A DNA stretch of 21,217 nt, from contig JAENWE010000111.1 of NCBI GenBank assembly GCA_016650185.1, positions 1-21,217 of the forward strand, read 5' to 3'. Shown piece after piece: positions 14,383 to 21,217 of the stretch. Each line of letters opens with the position of its first letter. The first letter of the stretch is position 1. This DNA is from Vicinamibacteria bacterium (GTDB lineage: Bacteria > Acidobacteriota > Vicinamibacteria > Fen-336 > JAGNNV01). The notes beneath the pieces are model-generated. The model was not told where the DNA came from. It saw only the letters and a list, made by a program, of their open reading frames with translations, and searched no databases. The translations under genes were made by a program, and so were the position numbers.

Positions 14383-14979
14383 CTAGAACTCGCGGCGCCC
14401 TTCGAGAGCCCGGGTCATGGTGACTTCGTCCGCCCACTCAAGATCGGAGCCCGCGGGGATGCCGGTGGCGATTCGCGTGACTTTTACCCCCAGATTTCGG
14501 AGCAGACGGGCCAGATAGATCGCAGTGGCTTCGCCTTCTACGGTGGGCGAGGTGGCGAGGATCACTTCGGTGGCGAGGCCCTGACGGACCCGGTCCAGAA
14601 GACCCTGAATCCGAAGTTCGTCTGGCCCAATCCCCTGGATCGGTGAGAGCGCTCCGTGAAGGACGTGGTATCGGCCGCGATAACCCCCGCTTCGGTCCAC
14701 GACCATGATGTTCCCGGGTTCCTCCACGACACAGACCATGGAGTCCAGCCGTGTCGTATCGGTGCAGATCGAGCAGACCGGCAGATCGGTGAAGGCATTG
14801 CAGCGCTCGCACAGACCGATGCTGGCGGAAAGCATCTCTATGGCCGAGGCGAGACGCTTGTTGTCCTCTGAACGTCCTTTGAGGAGGAAAAAGGCCACTC
14901 TCTGGGCCGACTTGGGCCCAAGCCCCGGGAGTCGGCGCAACTCTTCTATGAGCCTGGCGATGGGTTCTGGATAATCCAT
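14383..14979 (-). CDS. recR: Recombination mediator protein RecR
   Basis: RecR works with RecF and RecO to load RecA at gapped DNA. The 198-residue protein has the N-terminal helix-hairpin-helix (LIEELRRLPGLGPKSAQRVAF, residues 10-30). A four-cysteine zinc finger follows (C57, C60, C69, C72), then a Toprim domain from about residue 80 (VCVVEEPGNI, GRYHVLHGALSP, then TSPTVEGEATAIYLARLL). The length is standard. ATG 14979 gives the normal MDYPEPIARLIEEL start, although no Shine-Dalgarno precedes it. The 3' end faces the coiled-coil gene across 28 bases. The usual partners dnaX and ybaB are not adjacent here, so recR stands alone, divergent from mglB. Confidence 0.96.
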   Translation of the reverse strand: MDYPEPIARLIEELRRLPGLGPKSAQRVAFFLLKGRSEDNKRLASAIEMLSASIGLCERCNAFTDLPVCSICTDTTRLDSMVCVVEEPGNIMVVDRSGGYRGRYHVLHGALSPIQGIGPDELRIQGLLDRVRQGLATEVILATSPTVEGEATAIYLARLLRNLGVKVTRIATGIPAGSDLEWADEVTMTRALEGRREF

Positions 14980-15107
14980 TCGGGGTTGTGATCGGCAAGT
15001 CTAAGGGGCAGGTGTATCCTTCGGCCTGATCTCATGGCTCAATCCTTAGCCTCGTCCGAGGTGAGGGGTGTGTTCCCGTTTGGAATCGGGCCAGGAGCTA
15101 GGTCTTT

Positions 15108-15113
15108 AAGGAG
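15108..15113 (+). promoter_or_regulatory. Shine-Dalgarno AAGGAG deciding the mglB start
   Basis: AAGGAG lies seven bases before ATG 15121 and selects it over the in-frame ATG at 15034, whose extra 29 residues do not resemble the family. Confidence 0.7.
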
Positions 15114-15120
15114 TATTTGG

Positions 15121-15621
15121 ATGTCTGGGCCCGATATTGTCATGTACGAGGTGGAGTTCAACCTGATCAAAGGGATCATGGCCAAGCTCCGCACCGACAG
15201 CAACGCGCAGGTCGTTTTCCTGGTTGACAAGAACGGCCAGCAGATCGCCACCGCCGGGGACGCGGAGCATATCGACGCCACCTCCCTGGCCTCTTTGACC
15301 GCCGGGAATGTTGCCGCCACTGACGGGCTCGCCAAACTCATCGGGGAGCGCGAATTCTCGATCCTGTTTCATGAGGGCGAAAAGGACAACATCCACATCT
15401 CGATCGTCGCCTCGAGGGTCATCCTCGTGGTCATTTTCGATGAGCGCTCGTCTCTAGGTCTTGTGCGGCTTCGAGTGAAGCGCGCCTCCGCCGAACTCGC
15501 CGAAGTATTCGCCGGTCTTCTCGCGAAGATGGAACTGGAGAAGGCCAAGGGCGCCGCTTCGGAACACGCCACCCCGTTCTCCGAGATTACGGATGACGAC
15601 ATCGACGCTTTGTTCGGATAG
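15121..15621 (+). CDS. mglB: MglB, Roadblock/LC7-domain GAP of the polarity GTPase MglA
   Basis: In Myxococcus, MglB is the GTPase-activating partner of MglA and marks the lagging pole. This 166-residue protein carries a full Roadblock/LC7 domain: NAQVVFLVDKNGQQIA, DATSLASLTAGNVAA, LAKLIGEREFSILFHEG and SRVILVVIFDERSSLGLVRLR. A variable linker (about 138-152) leads to an acidic C-terminal segment FSEITDDDIDALFG (153-166). That segment resembles the C-terminal helix reported to contact MglA in Myxococcus, and superficially the EIDALL motif of FliM. The frame is open from 15034, but ATG 15121 has AAGGAG seven bases upstream and gives the family N-terminus. mglA follows after 42 bases, so the two form an operon. 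Confidence 0.93.
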   Translation: MSGPDIVMYEVEFNLIKGIMAKLRTDSNAQVVFLVDKNGQQIATAGDAEHIDATSLASLTAGNVAATDGLAKLIGEREFSILFHEGEKDNIHISIVASRVILVVIFDERSSLGLVRLRVKRASAELAEVFAGLLAKMELEKAKGAASEHATPFSEITDDDIDALFG

Positions 15622-15663
15622 CCCGCTCACGCGACCGAATAGAGACACTCCCAAAAACACGCG

Positions 15664-16251
15664 ATGACCTTCATTAACTACGCCTCTCGTGAGATCAACT
15701 GCAAGATCGTCTACTACGGTCCCGGCCTGTGTGGGAAAACGACGAACCTCCAGCACATCTACGACAAGAGCAACATTGGCACAAAAGGGAAGCTGATTTC
15801 GCTTGCCACCGAAACCGATCGAACGCTGTTCTTCGACTTCCTTCCCCTTGAATTGGGCACGGTGCGGGGATTCAAGACCCGGTTTCATCTCTACACCGTT
15901 CCCGGCCAAGTGTTCTACGACGCCTCCCGAAAACTGATCCTAAAGGGCGTGGACGGCGTCATTTTCGTGGCCGACTCGCAGGAAGAGCGCATGGATGCGA
16001 ACATCGAAGCCCTGGACAATTTGGTCACCAACCTTCAGGGTCAAGGCTACGATTTCAACACGATTCCTTACGTCATCCAGTTCAACAAACGTGACCTCCC
16101 AACCGCAATGTCGGTCGAGGACATGAAGAAACTGCTTTGCCGACGAAACGAACCGATCGTTGAGGCCTGCGCAGCGAAGGGAACCGGCGTTTTCGAAACC
16201 CTCCGTGCCGTAGCCAAGGTGGTTCTGCAGGAACTGAACCGGGGCCAATAG
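15664..16251 (+). CDS. mglA: MglA, Ras-like small GTPase controlling cell polarity
   Basis: MglA-GTP marks the leading pole and recruits motility or pilus machinery in Myxococcus. The 195-residue protein matches MglA along its length. The P-loop GPGLCGKT is at 19-26. R53 (TDRTLFF) corresponds to the intrinsic arginine finger, and TVPGQ at 78-82 has the MglA-type threonine (T78) in place of the DxxG aspartate, with Q82 the catalytic glutamine. The base-specificity motif NKRD is at 141-144. All switch residues known to me are present, so it should be an active GTPase regulated by MglB next door. Start ATG 15664 has no clear Shine-Dalgarno, and translation may depend on mglB. The gene converges on the phosphatidyltransferase gene after 26 bases. 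Confidence 0.96.
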   Translation: MTFINYASREINCKIVYYGPGLCGKTTNLQHIYDKSNIGTKGKLISLATETDRTLFFDFLPLELGTVRGFKTRFHLYTVPGQVFYDASRKLILKGVDGVIFVADSQEERMDANIEALDNLVTNLQGQGYDFNTIPYVIQFNKRDLPTAMSVEDMKKLLCRRNEPIVEACAAKGTGVFETLRAVAKVVLQELNRGQ

Positions 16252-16262
16252 CCCCGCCGCAG

Positions 16263-16285
16263 GCGACTTCGCTGCGCTCAGTCGC
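16263..16285. terminator. Hairpin between convergent mglA and phosphatidyltransferase genes
   Basis: GCGACT (16263-16268) and AGTCGC (16280-16285) form a six-base stem with an 11-base GC-rich loop spanning the stop of the minus-strand gene. The minus-strand sequence resembles a short dispersed repeat seen in many high-GC genomes. No T-tract follows, so a Rho-independent terminator is uncertain. Confidence 0.3.
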
Positions 16286-16979
16286 TCCAGTGGAGACGCT
16301 CCTCACGGTCCAGGGCCAGGCCGGTACGGATGCCGTCGATCACGACCAGCGCGATCAGCATCGAAGCAGCCAGCCAGACGAGCGGCGTGAGCATCCACGC
16401 CCTCCCGGGCCAGAGGAGGAGACCGATGTTCATCGCTCCCAGGAGGATCCGTGCCTCGGTTCCGCCCACGCCTCCAAAGGCAATCTGGAAGATTCGCGTG
16501 GTGTGGGCCTTGAGCGCGATGTGAATCTGCAGAAGCAGATACGCGATCAGCAATCCGAGGGCGGCGGGAGGCGGGACCAAAGCGGAGAAGGCCAGACCTC
16601 CGAGAAGACAGATGGAGCCAAGGGCATCGGCCAGGTGGTCGACATAGAAACCGTAACGCGGCCGCTGCCGTTCGCGAACTCGAGCCAGTGTCCCGTCGAG
16701 GCTGTCGCCGAACCAGTTGAGAAAGAGGAACAGGTTGACGCCCAGGAGGGCAAGGGGCGAGACCACCAGAAATCGATAGCAAAGGCCCGCGGCGGCCATC
16801 GACAGCACGCCCAGGGCGGTGAGGTGGTCCGGACTGACCCAGGCGGGTAACCGCCTCGCGAGGGCCACAAGAATCTTCTTCTCGGGTCCTGCGGTGAGGC
16901 TTCGAAGATCTCGGCGCGATAACGGCGGAACGGCGGGCTCGGTGGCGAGGGCGGCGGCGGCGCTCAGTGGATAGGGCAT
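16278..16979 (-). CDS. CDP-alcohol phosphatidyltransferase family membrane enzyme
   Basis: The 233-residue integral membrane protein should transfer a phosphoalcohol group from or to a CDP-activated lipid or alcohol. The family motif is complete: D92-x2-D95-G96-x2-A99-R100, then G110-x3-D114-x3-D118, with the four aspartates binding metal. About six hydrophobic segments surround it. The N-terminal 45 residues are hydrophilic. Which phospholipid or inositol product is made cannot be told; it is not clearly pgsA or pssA. The open frame extends to 18065, but ATG 16979 with AAGGAG upstream begins a sensible protein; the extension lies antisense to the regulator gene. It is divergent from the wHTH-TPR regulator across 138 bp, which may regulate it. 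Confidence 0.88.
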   Translation of the reverse strand: MPYPLSAAAALATEPAVPPLSRRDLRSLTAGPEKKILVALARRLPAWVSPDHLTALGVLSMAAAGLCYRFLVVSPLALLGVNLFLFLNWFGDSLDGTLARVRERQRPRYGFYVDHLADALGSICLLGGLAFSALVPPPAALGLLIAYLLLQIHIALKAHTTRIFQIAFGGVGGTEARILLGAMNIGLLLWPGRAWMLTPLVWLAASMLIALVVIDGIRTGLALDREERLHWSD

Positions 16980-17117
16980 GGCGGTCTCCTTGGGAATGAA
17001 GGTGCATCGACCAGGACAAGGTACGACCAGCGCCCCCACAAAGTCCCTAACGAAACCCTGAATAGATCCAAAAGACTTCCAAAGCCTCATAATCGGCAGG
17101 CCACTCTCGCCCTCCCT

Positions 17118-18377
17118 ATGACCCTCCATCGCCTCGGCCCTTTCACGCTCGACACTCGGACCCTTCTCCTCCTGCGCGAGGACGAGATCGTCAAGGTGCC
17201 GATGAAAACCGTGGAGGTGCTGCTGGCGCTGAACGATCGCCGGGGCGAAATCCTGACCAAGGATGAATTGATGAAGGCGGTCTGGCCGGACAGCATTGTG
17301 GAGGAGGCAAATCTGAGCGTCCACGTGGCCCTTCTGCGCAAGACTCTGGGGGCGACGGCGCCGATCGAGACCATTGCCAAACGCGGATATCGGCTGCGGG
17401 CGGAAGCCGAGGCGGCCATCGTTGAGACCTCCGCAGAAAGAAACGCCCGAGAGAGCGTCCTGCGCGGTCGCTACTTCTGGAACAAGTTCACCAGAACCTC
17501 TCTGGAGCGCGCGTCCCGTTCGTTTGAGGAGGCTCTCGCCCTTCAGCCGGACTCCGGACCTGCTCATGCCGGTTTGTGCGATACCCGACTCTTGCAGGGT
17601 CTGTTCGGCTTCGACGCCGATCGGCAAGTCTTCTCGGCGGCGCGGAGCCACGGGGAACAAGCCATCAGTTCCGATCCCGGTTCGGCGGACGCGCAGGCCT
17701 CTTTCGCCTTCTCTCAGCTCTTCGACGCGTTCAATTTCGACGCCGCCGAGACCGCTCTGGGGCGGGCGCGCACTCTGGAGCCTCTCCGCGTCGAACCGCA
17801 TTTGTGGTCCGCCTTTTTCCACGCCTTGCGCGGCGAACCCGTTCGGGCCCTGGCTTCCGCGCGAAAGGCCACCGCCATCGATCCCATTTCCTTGAAGGCC
17901 GTGGTCGGCGCCGGCTTTCACCTGTACCTGTCGCAGCAATACGAGCCGGACCTGGACCCCCTCACCCGCGCCCTGGAACTGGAGCCTGAGTTCGCGGTCG
18001 CTCACTGGGCGCTCGGACTCGCCTGCGACAAGCTCGGTGACTTCGATCGGGCGGAGGCGGCGCATCGAGCCGCGGTCCGATATTCGGGCGGCTCTCCAAC
18101 CATGGAATCAAACCTCGCCAGGTCGCTCGCCCTTTCGGGAAAACGGTCGGAGGCGATCGATCTTGCCGACCGTTTGAGCGCCCTTGGCCTCGCCCCCTAC
18201 CGGCGCGCAGCAATTGATGTGGCATTGGGCGAGAATGCGCGTGCCGTCGACTCGCTCGAACACGCGTGGTCGCTGCGAGATCCGTGGCTTGTCGTCTTGA
18301 AGGTCGATCCGATGCTTGATGCCATCCGCGGTGAGGCGCGAGTGCGGGCGATCCAGAGGGAGGTGTTGCGTGGCTGA
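17118..18377 (+). CDS. Winged-helix (OmpR/PhoB-type) transcription regulator fused to TPR domain
   Basis: Residues 1-93 form a Trans_reg_C DNA-binding domain (LGPFTLDTRTLLLL, LTKDELMKAVWPD, VHVALLRKTLG, IETIAKRGYRL). Residues about 110-410 are TPR-like helical repeats, for example SFEEALALQPDSGPAHAGLCDTR and DLDPLTRALELEPEFAVAHWALGLA. There is no receiver domain and no membrane helix between the two parts, unlike CadC, so it should be a soluble one-component regulator whose TPRs sense a protein or ligand. The start ATG 17118 gives the normal wHTH N-terminus but has no Shine-Dalgarno. A CATAAT at 17088-17093 might be a -10 element, without a good -35. It is divergent from the phosphatidyltransferase gene and overlaps or abuts the oxidoreductase gene downstream. 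Target genes are unknown. Confidence 0.87.
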   Translation: MTLHRLGPFTLDTRTLLLLREDEIVKVPMKTVEVLLALNDRRGEILTKDELMKAVWPDSIVEEANLSVHVALLRKTLGATAPIETIAKRGYRLRAEAEAAIVETSAERNARESVLRGRYFWNKFTRTSLERASRSFEEALALQPDSGPAHAGLCDTRLLQGLFGFDADRQVFSAARSHGEQAISSDPGSADAQASFAFSQLFDAFNFDAAETALGRARTLEPLRVEPHLWSAFFHALRGEPVRALASARKATAIDPISLKAVVGAGFHLYLSQQYEPDLDPLTRALELEPEFAVAHWALGLACDKLGDFDRAEAAHRAAVRYSGGSPTMESNLARSLALSGKRSEAIDLADRLSALGLAPYRRAAIDVALGENARAVDSLEHAWSLRDPWLVVLKVDPMLDAIRGEARVRAIQREVLRG

Positions 18378-18393
18378 GTCGGAGACAGGAAAG

Positions 18394-19371
18394 ATGAGAG
18401 CGGTCGAGATCGCCGAGCCAGGCGGTCCGGATGTTCTGCGCCTGGTGGAACGTGACATCCCCAGGCTGGGCCCCACGGATGTCCTGATTCGGGTCGCCGC
18501 CGCCGGAGTCAATCGACCGGATATTTTTCAACGGGAGGGAAAGTATCCGCCGCCCTCTGGCGTAACAGACATCCCCGGTCTCGAAGTCGCGGGAGAGGTG
18601 GTGGCGGTGGGGGATGATGTGGTCTCCTTGCGTACGGGCGAGAATGTCATGGCTCTGGTGGCCGGCGGCGGGTACGCTGAGTACTGCGCCGCGCCGGCCG
18701 GATCATGCCTGAAGATTCCGCAAGGCTTCTCCACCATCGACGCCGCGGCGGTTCCTGAGACATTCTTCACCGTGTGGGCCAACGTTTTCGAGAGCGGGCG
18801 GCTGCTGAAGGACGAGACGTTTCTGGTCCATGGAGGCGGAAGCGGTATCGGCACCGCCGCGGTCCAGATGGTGAAGGCGCTCGGAGGGCGACCCTATGCC
18901 ACCGCTCGCGGACCGAACAAATGCGCCGCGGTCGAAGCCCTGGGCGCGATCCGCTGCCTCGACTCAACCACTCATGATTTCGTGAATGAGATGCGGGAAC
19001 TCACCGAAGGGCGCGGCGTGGATGTCATTCTGGACATGCTCGGCGGGGATTACACGAACCGGAATCTTCAGATCCTGGCCTTTGAAGGCCGCCTGGTCCA
19101 GATCGCCACCCTCCTGGGAGCCCGGACCGAAATCAACATGTCCATGATCATGCAGAAACGGCTGACCATCACCGGATCCACGCTTCGCTCCAGGCCGGAC
19201 TTCGAAAAGACTCGAATCGCACGATCCATCCTCGAGCGGGTGATGCCGCACATGGAGGACGGCACGGTGCGTCCGGTCATCCACATGACCTTCCCTCTCG
19301 AGGCGGCCGGCAAGGCGCATACCCAACTGGAAGAAGGCAATTCGATCGGCAAGATCGTTTTGATCGTCTAG
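18394..19371 (+). CDS. NAD(P)H:quinone oxidoreductase, zinc-independent MDR (PIG3-like)
   Basis: The 325-residue medium-chain reductase lacks the cysteine ligands of zinc alcohol dehydrogenases. MRAVEIAEPGGPDVLRLVE, AAGVNRPDIFQREGKYPPP and IPGLEVAGEVVAVG (N-terminal GroES-like fold) are typical of the PIG3/QOR group. VPETFFTVWANVFE and the cofactor-binding HGGGSGIGTAAVQMVKALGG follow. It should reduce quinones with NAD(P)H in the cytoplasm; the physiological substrate is not known. The start is ATG 18394, with GGAG nine bases upstream. An in-frame GTG at 18370 overlaps the regulator stop and is an alternative adding eight residues. The gene probably shares a transcript with the regulator. Its TAG stop lies in a CTAG that also encodes the rmuC stop. 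Confidence 0.9.
   Translation: MRAVEIAEPGGPDVLRLVERDIPRLGPTDVLIRVAAAGVNRPDIFQREGKYPPPSGVTDIPGLEVAGEVVAVGDDVVSLRTGENVMALVAGGGYAEYCAAPAGSCLKIPQGFSTIDAAAVPETFFTVWANVFESGRLLKDETFLVHGGGSGIGTAAVQMVKALGGRPYATARGPNKCAAVEALGAIRCLDSTTHDFVNEMRELTEGRGVDVILDMLGGDYTNRNLQILAFEGRLVQIATLLGARTEINMSMIMQKRLTITGSTLRSRPDFEKTRIARSILERVMPHMEDGTVRPVIHMTFPLEAAGKAHTQLEEGNSIGKIVLIV
19368..19371. other. Palindromic CTAG encoding both convergent stop codons
   Basis: The oxidoreductase TAG (19369-19371, plus) and the rmuC TAG (19368-19370, minus) share CTAG, so the genes overlap tail to tail by four bases with no room for a terminator between them. Confidence 0.9.
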
Positions 19372-20816
19372 TCTCCTAGCGGTCCGTGGCCGGTTTCGTC
19401 CTCCGGCTCCAATCCGGGAATAGCCAGTTGGCGCGGAGCCGGGGAGATCGTTTCGATCTCGGGGATGTCGTCTCCGACCGCCGCCCCGAGATCCTTGAAT
19501 CTTCGGGCCTGGACCAGCACGCGACTTTCCAGGGAGCCCACGGCTTTGTTGTAGGCGAGGGTCGCTTTGCCGAGCGCCTCGCCCACGGTGGCGAAATGGT
19601 TGGCCATGACGCTGATTCGGTTGTACAGGTCCCTGCCGAGTTCGCTGATCTGCTCGGCGCTTTGAGCGATTCGTTCCTGCCGCCAGCCGTAGGCGGCGCC
19701 CTTGAGAAGCGACAACAAGGTCATGGGGCCGGCGGGAATGACGTTGCCCTCGACGGCATCGTCGAGGAGCGAGGGGTCGGCCTGGACCGCATCGGCAAAG
19801 GCACTCTCGATGGGAACGTACATCACCACGAAATCGGGGCTGCTCGACAGCTGATCGGCATAGGACTTGTCGGAGAGTTCGCCCACGTGCTTGCGAAGAT
19901 GCTTGGCGTGGAGCTGAATCAGCTCGCGACGCGAATTCTCGTCCTTGGCGTCTTTGGCGTCGAGATAGGCGGACAGGGGCACCTTGGCGTCGACCACCAC
20001 AGTCTTGCCCCCGGGGAGGTGAACGATGAGGTCGGGACGCAGGCGGGACTCGTCGCCCTGGATGGTGGACTGTTCCACGAAATCGCAGTGCTGGACCATG
20101 CCCGCCATCTCGACCACGCGACGCAATTGGAATTCACCCCACCGTCCGCGCACGTTGGGGGCGCGCAGCGCGGTGACGAGCTTCTCCGTCTCGCCCCGCA
20201 ACAGGGTCTGTCCCTCCTTGAACGAGGCGAATTGCTCGGAAATGCCTGAATACGCTTCGCCCCTCTTCTTCTCGAGTTCATGAACGTGTGATTCGAATTT
20301 CGACAACGACTCGCGAATCGGAGACACGAGTTGAGCGAAGGTTGTCTCCTTCGCCGCGAAGTCCTTCAAGGCTCCTTCCCGGAATTGCCCGAAAGTGGCC
20401 TGAGCCTGGTCGAGAAAGGCAGCGCGGCTCTTGTCCAGGGCCTCGGCGGAAAGGGCCTGAAAGGCATTCTTCATGGAGATCTCGGCCCGGCCCATCAGCT
20501 CGAGCTTCTCGGTCGCGGCCTTCTCGGACTCGGAAAGCCGGGTCTGGGCCTCCGCGATCCGGACCTGGGCCTCGCCCAGTCGCGCCTCTGCCTCGTCGGT
20601 CGAGGCGCGGGCCGCGTTGAGTTCGCGCTCAAGCCCCGGCACTCTTTGGGCAATGGCCTCAAAACGCGCCCGCTCCGCGGCCAGCCGGGAGTTCTCGGCC
20701 GAGGTCACTGCGCGCTGGGAAAACTCTCCGAGGTTCCGACCGAGGAGAAAAGCACCCAAGGCCGCCAGGAGGAGCACCAGGAAGCCAGCAACCAAAAGCA
20801 TGGAGGAAAGAACCAT
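19368..20816 (-). CDS. rmuC: RmuC family DNA recombination protein
   Basis: RmuC limits rearrangements at inverted repeats in E. coli and is predicted to have a nuclease-like fold. The 482-residue protein begins with one membrane helix (4-26), followed by a long coiled coil rich in E, A and R (about 35-200). The conserved RmuC core comes next, with VRGRWGEFQLRRVVEMAGM, then RPDLIVHLPGGKTVVVDAKVPL and DFVVMYVPIESAF. D and K of VVVDAKVP fit the restriction-like active-site pattern. Start ATG 20816 lacks a Shine-Dalgarno; a second ATG five codons on is possible. It converges on the oxidoreductase gene with a four-base 3' overlap and is divergent from the VKOR gene across 100 bp. Confidence 0.94.
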   Translation of the reverse strand: MVLSSMLLVAGFLVLLLAALGAFLLGRNLGEFSQRAVTSAENSRLAAERARFEAIAQRVPGLERELNAARASTDEAEARLGEAQVRIAEAQTRLSESEKAATEKLELMGRAEISMKNAFQALSAEALDKSRAAFLDQAQATFGQFREGALKDFAAKETTFAQLVSPIRESLSKFESHVHELEKKRGEAYSGISEQFASFKEGQTLLRGETEKLVTALRAPNVRGRWGEFQLRRVVEMAGMVQHCDFVEQSTIQGDESRLRPDLIVHLPGGKTVVVDAKVPLSAYLDAKDAKDENSRRELIQLHAKHLRKHVGELSDKSYADQLSSSPDFVVMYVPIESAFADAVQADPSLLDDAVEGNVIPAGPMTLLSLLKGAAYGWRQERIAQSAEQISELGRDLYNRISVMANHFATVGEALGKATLAYNKAVGSLESRVLVQARRFKDLGAAVGDDIPEIETISPAPRQLAIPGLEPEDETGHGPLGD

Positions 20817-20842
20817 CGGACCAACAGTCTATTGAATGGCGA

Positions 20843-20860
20843 TCCGAACGAGGTCCGAAC
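20843..20860. promoter_or_regulatory. Direct repeat TCCGAAC, 11-bp pitch, in the rmuC/VKOR divergent region
   Basis: TCCGAAC occurs at 20843-20849 and 20854-20860, one helical turn apart, and the second copy also lies in GAGGT-CCGA-ACCTC (20850-20863), a five-base inverted repeat. The spacing would suit a regulator that binds tandem half-sites. No regulator is identified. Confidence 0.25.
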
Positions 20861-20916
20861 CTCTCCGAGCCTTCGCTTGTCCCGCAGCAAAACGCTCGGT
20901 TAGATTGCGACTGACC

Positions 20917-21217
20917 ATGGCTCGAATTCGAATCGCCGTCGCGGGGGCTTTGTGCCTGGCTGGCGGCGTTCTCTCTTTGATGCTGTTGTCCAGGCACTAC
21001 GGAGTTCCCCTTTTCGGCGAGGCGGTGCTGGCCGCCTGCGGTGAGGGCGGAGGGTGCGACATTGTGTCCCAGAGTCGGTATTCGACTCTCTTCGGCATCC
21101 CCCTCGCCGCCTGGGGCCTTTTCTTCTACGGGTCCTTGCTGGCCCTTCTGGCCCCCTCGTTGTTCGGGGAGAGCGAGGAAATCCCGGACGCGGCGCCTTC
21201 CCTCGCCTTCTTCCTGA
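20917..21217 (+). CDS. Vitamin K epoxide reductase (VKOR) family protein, N-terminal part (cut by window edge)
   Basis: The 100 visible codons start at ATG 20917 and run off the right edge. After a membrane helix (about 5-25) come HYGVPLFGEAVLAAC and GEGGGCDIVSQSRYSTLFG, with the paired cysteines (C43 and C49), then IPLAAWGLFFYGSLLALL (second helix). The CD-x-V-x2-S-x-YS-x-LFGIP pattern is typical of bacterial VKOR, which reoxidises periplasmic DsbA-like proteins using quinone. The CxxC of the active site and any fused thioredoxin domain would lie past the edge. No Shine-Dalgarno precedes the ATG; a weak TAGATT (20901-20906) might be a -10 box. It is divergent from rmuC. Its quinone partner pool could link it loosely to the oxidoreductase nearby, but that is speculation. 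Confidence 0.88.
   Translation, partial: MARIRIAVAGALCLAGGVLSLMLLSRHYGVPLFGEAVLAACGEGGGCDIVSQSRYSTLFGIPLAAWGLFFYGSLLALLAPSLFGESEEIPDAAPSLAFFL

Noticed and set aside
15034..15120. N-terminal extension of MglB from ATG 15034
   Set aside because: The extra residues do not resemble the family, and the Shine-Dalgarno points to ATG 15121.
16980..18065. Upstream extension of the phosphatidyltransferase frame by more than 350 residues
   Set aside because: It lies antisense to the wHTH-TPR regulator, has low-complexity composition, and the true start has a strong Shine-Dalgarno at 16979.
19374..19390. Second copy of the element end (CCTAGCGGTCCGTGG resembles CCTAGCAGTCCGTGG)
   Set aside because: It lies inside the rmuC coding end, matches only about 15 bases with a mismatch and has no inverted partner nearby; probably chance.

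Overview
The window is high in G+C and densely coded on both strands. It looks like chromosomal DNA from an uncultured or little-studied Gram-negative-type bacterium. My best guess is Acidobacteriota, with Myxococcota or a related deep-branching phylum as alternatives. The guess rests on the mix of families: an mglB-mglA polarity pair, a winged-helix regulator fused to TPRs, secreted M28- and S9-type hydrolases, a VKOR gene and many TTG starts. I cannot confirm it without a search. I see no tRNA, rRNA, CRISPR array, phage gene or transposase gene.

Layout. (1) 1-3954, minus strand: a tightly packed dTDP-L-rhamnose operon read rfbB-rfbA-rfbC-rfbD, followed by a secreted M28-like peptidase cut by the window edge. 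Junctions are overlaps or a few bases, with TTG starts for rfbB and rfbC. No ATG/GTG/TTG start exists for full-length rfbA, which seems to begin at an ATC codon. (2) 3955-4356: a divergent intergenic region with a 16-bp palindrome and an 8-bp inverted repeat. (3) 4357-6105, plus strand: a polytopic membrane protein resembling GT-C glycosyltransferases. (4) 6102-6271: a 170-bp palindromic element with perfect 21-bp ends that include CTAG on each side, sitting on the stop codon of the preceding gene; it looks like a MITE. (5) 6313-12914, minus strand: queG, rlmN and an ArnT/GT39-like glycosyltransferase, then, after a 125-bp gap, a secreted S9-type hydrolase and a sulfatase. (6) 12993-14354, plus strand: a secreted coiled-coil/HEAT-repeat protein with a recent 47-residue tandem duplication. 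(7) 14383-14979, minus strand: recR. (8) 15121-16251, plus strand: mglB-mglA, with the key residues of the Myxococcus polarity switch conserved. (9) 16278-16979, minus strand: a CDP-alcohol phosphatidyltransferase, divergent from a plus-strand wHTH-TPR regulator and a quinone oxidoreductase (17118-19371). (10) 19368-20816, minus strand: rmuC, whose stop codon shares a CTAG with the oxidoreductase stop. (11) From 20917, plus strand: the start of a VKOR gene.

Common theme. Much of the first half concerns the cell envelope: dTDP-rhamnose supply, two membrane glycosyltransferase-like proteins and exported hydrolases. The second half mixes tRNA/rRNA modification, recombination (recR, rmuC) and cell polarity (mglBA). 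No wholly new multi-gene system is evident. The most notable signals are the ATC start of rfbA, the MITE-like palindrome, the duplicated coiled-coil segment and the acidic tail of MglB.
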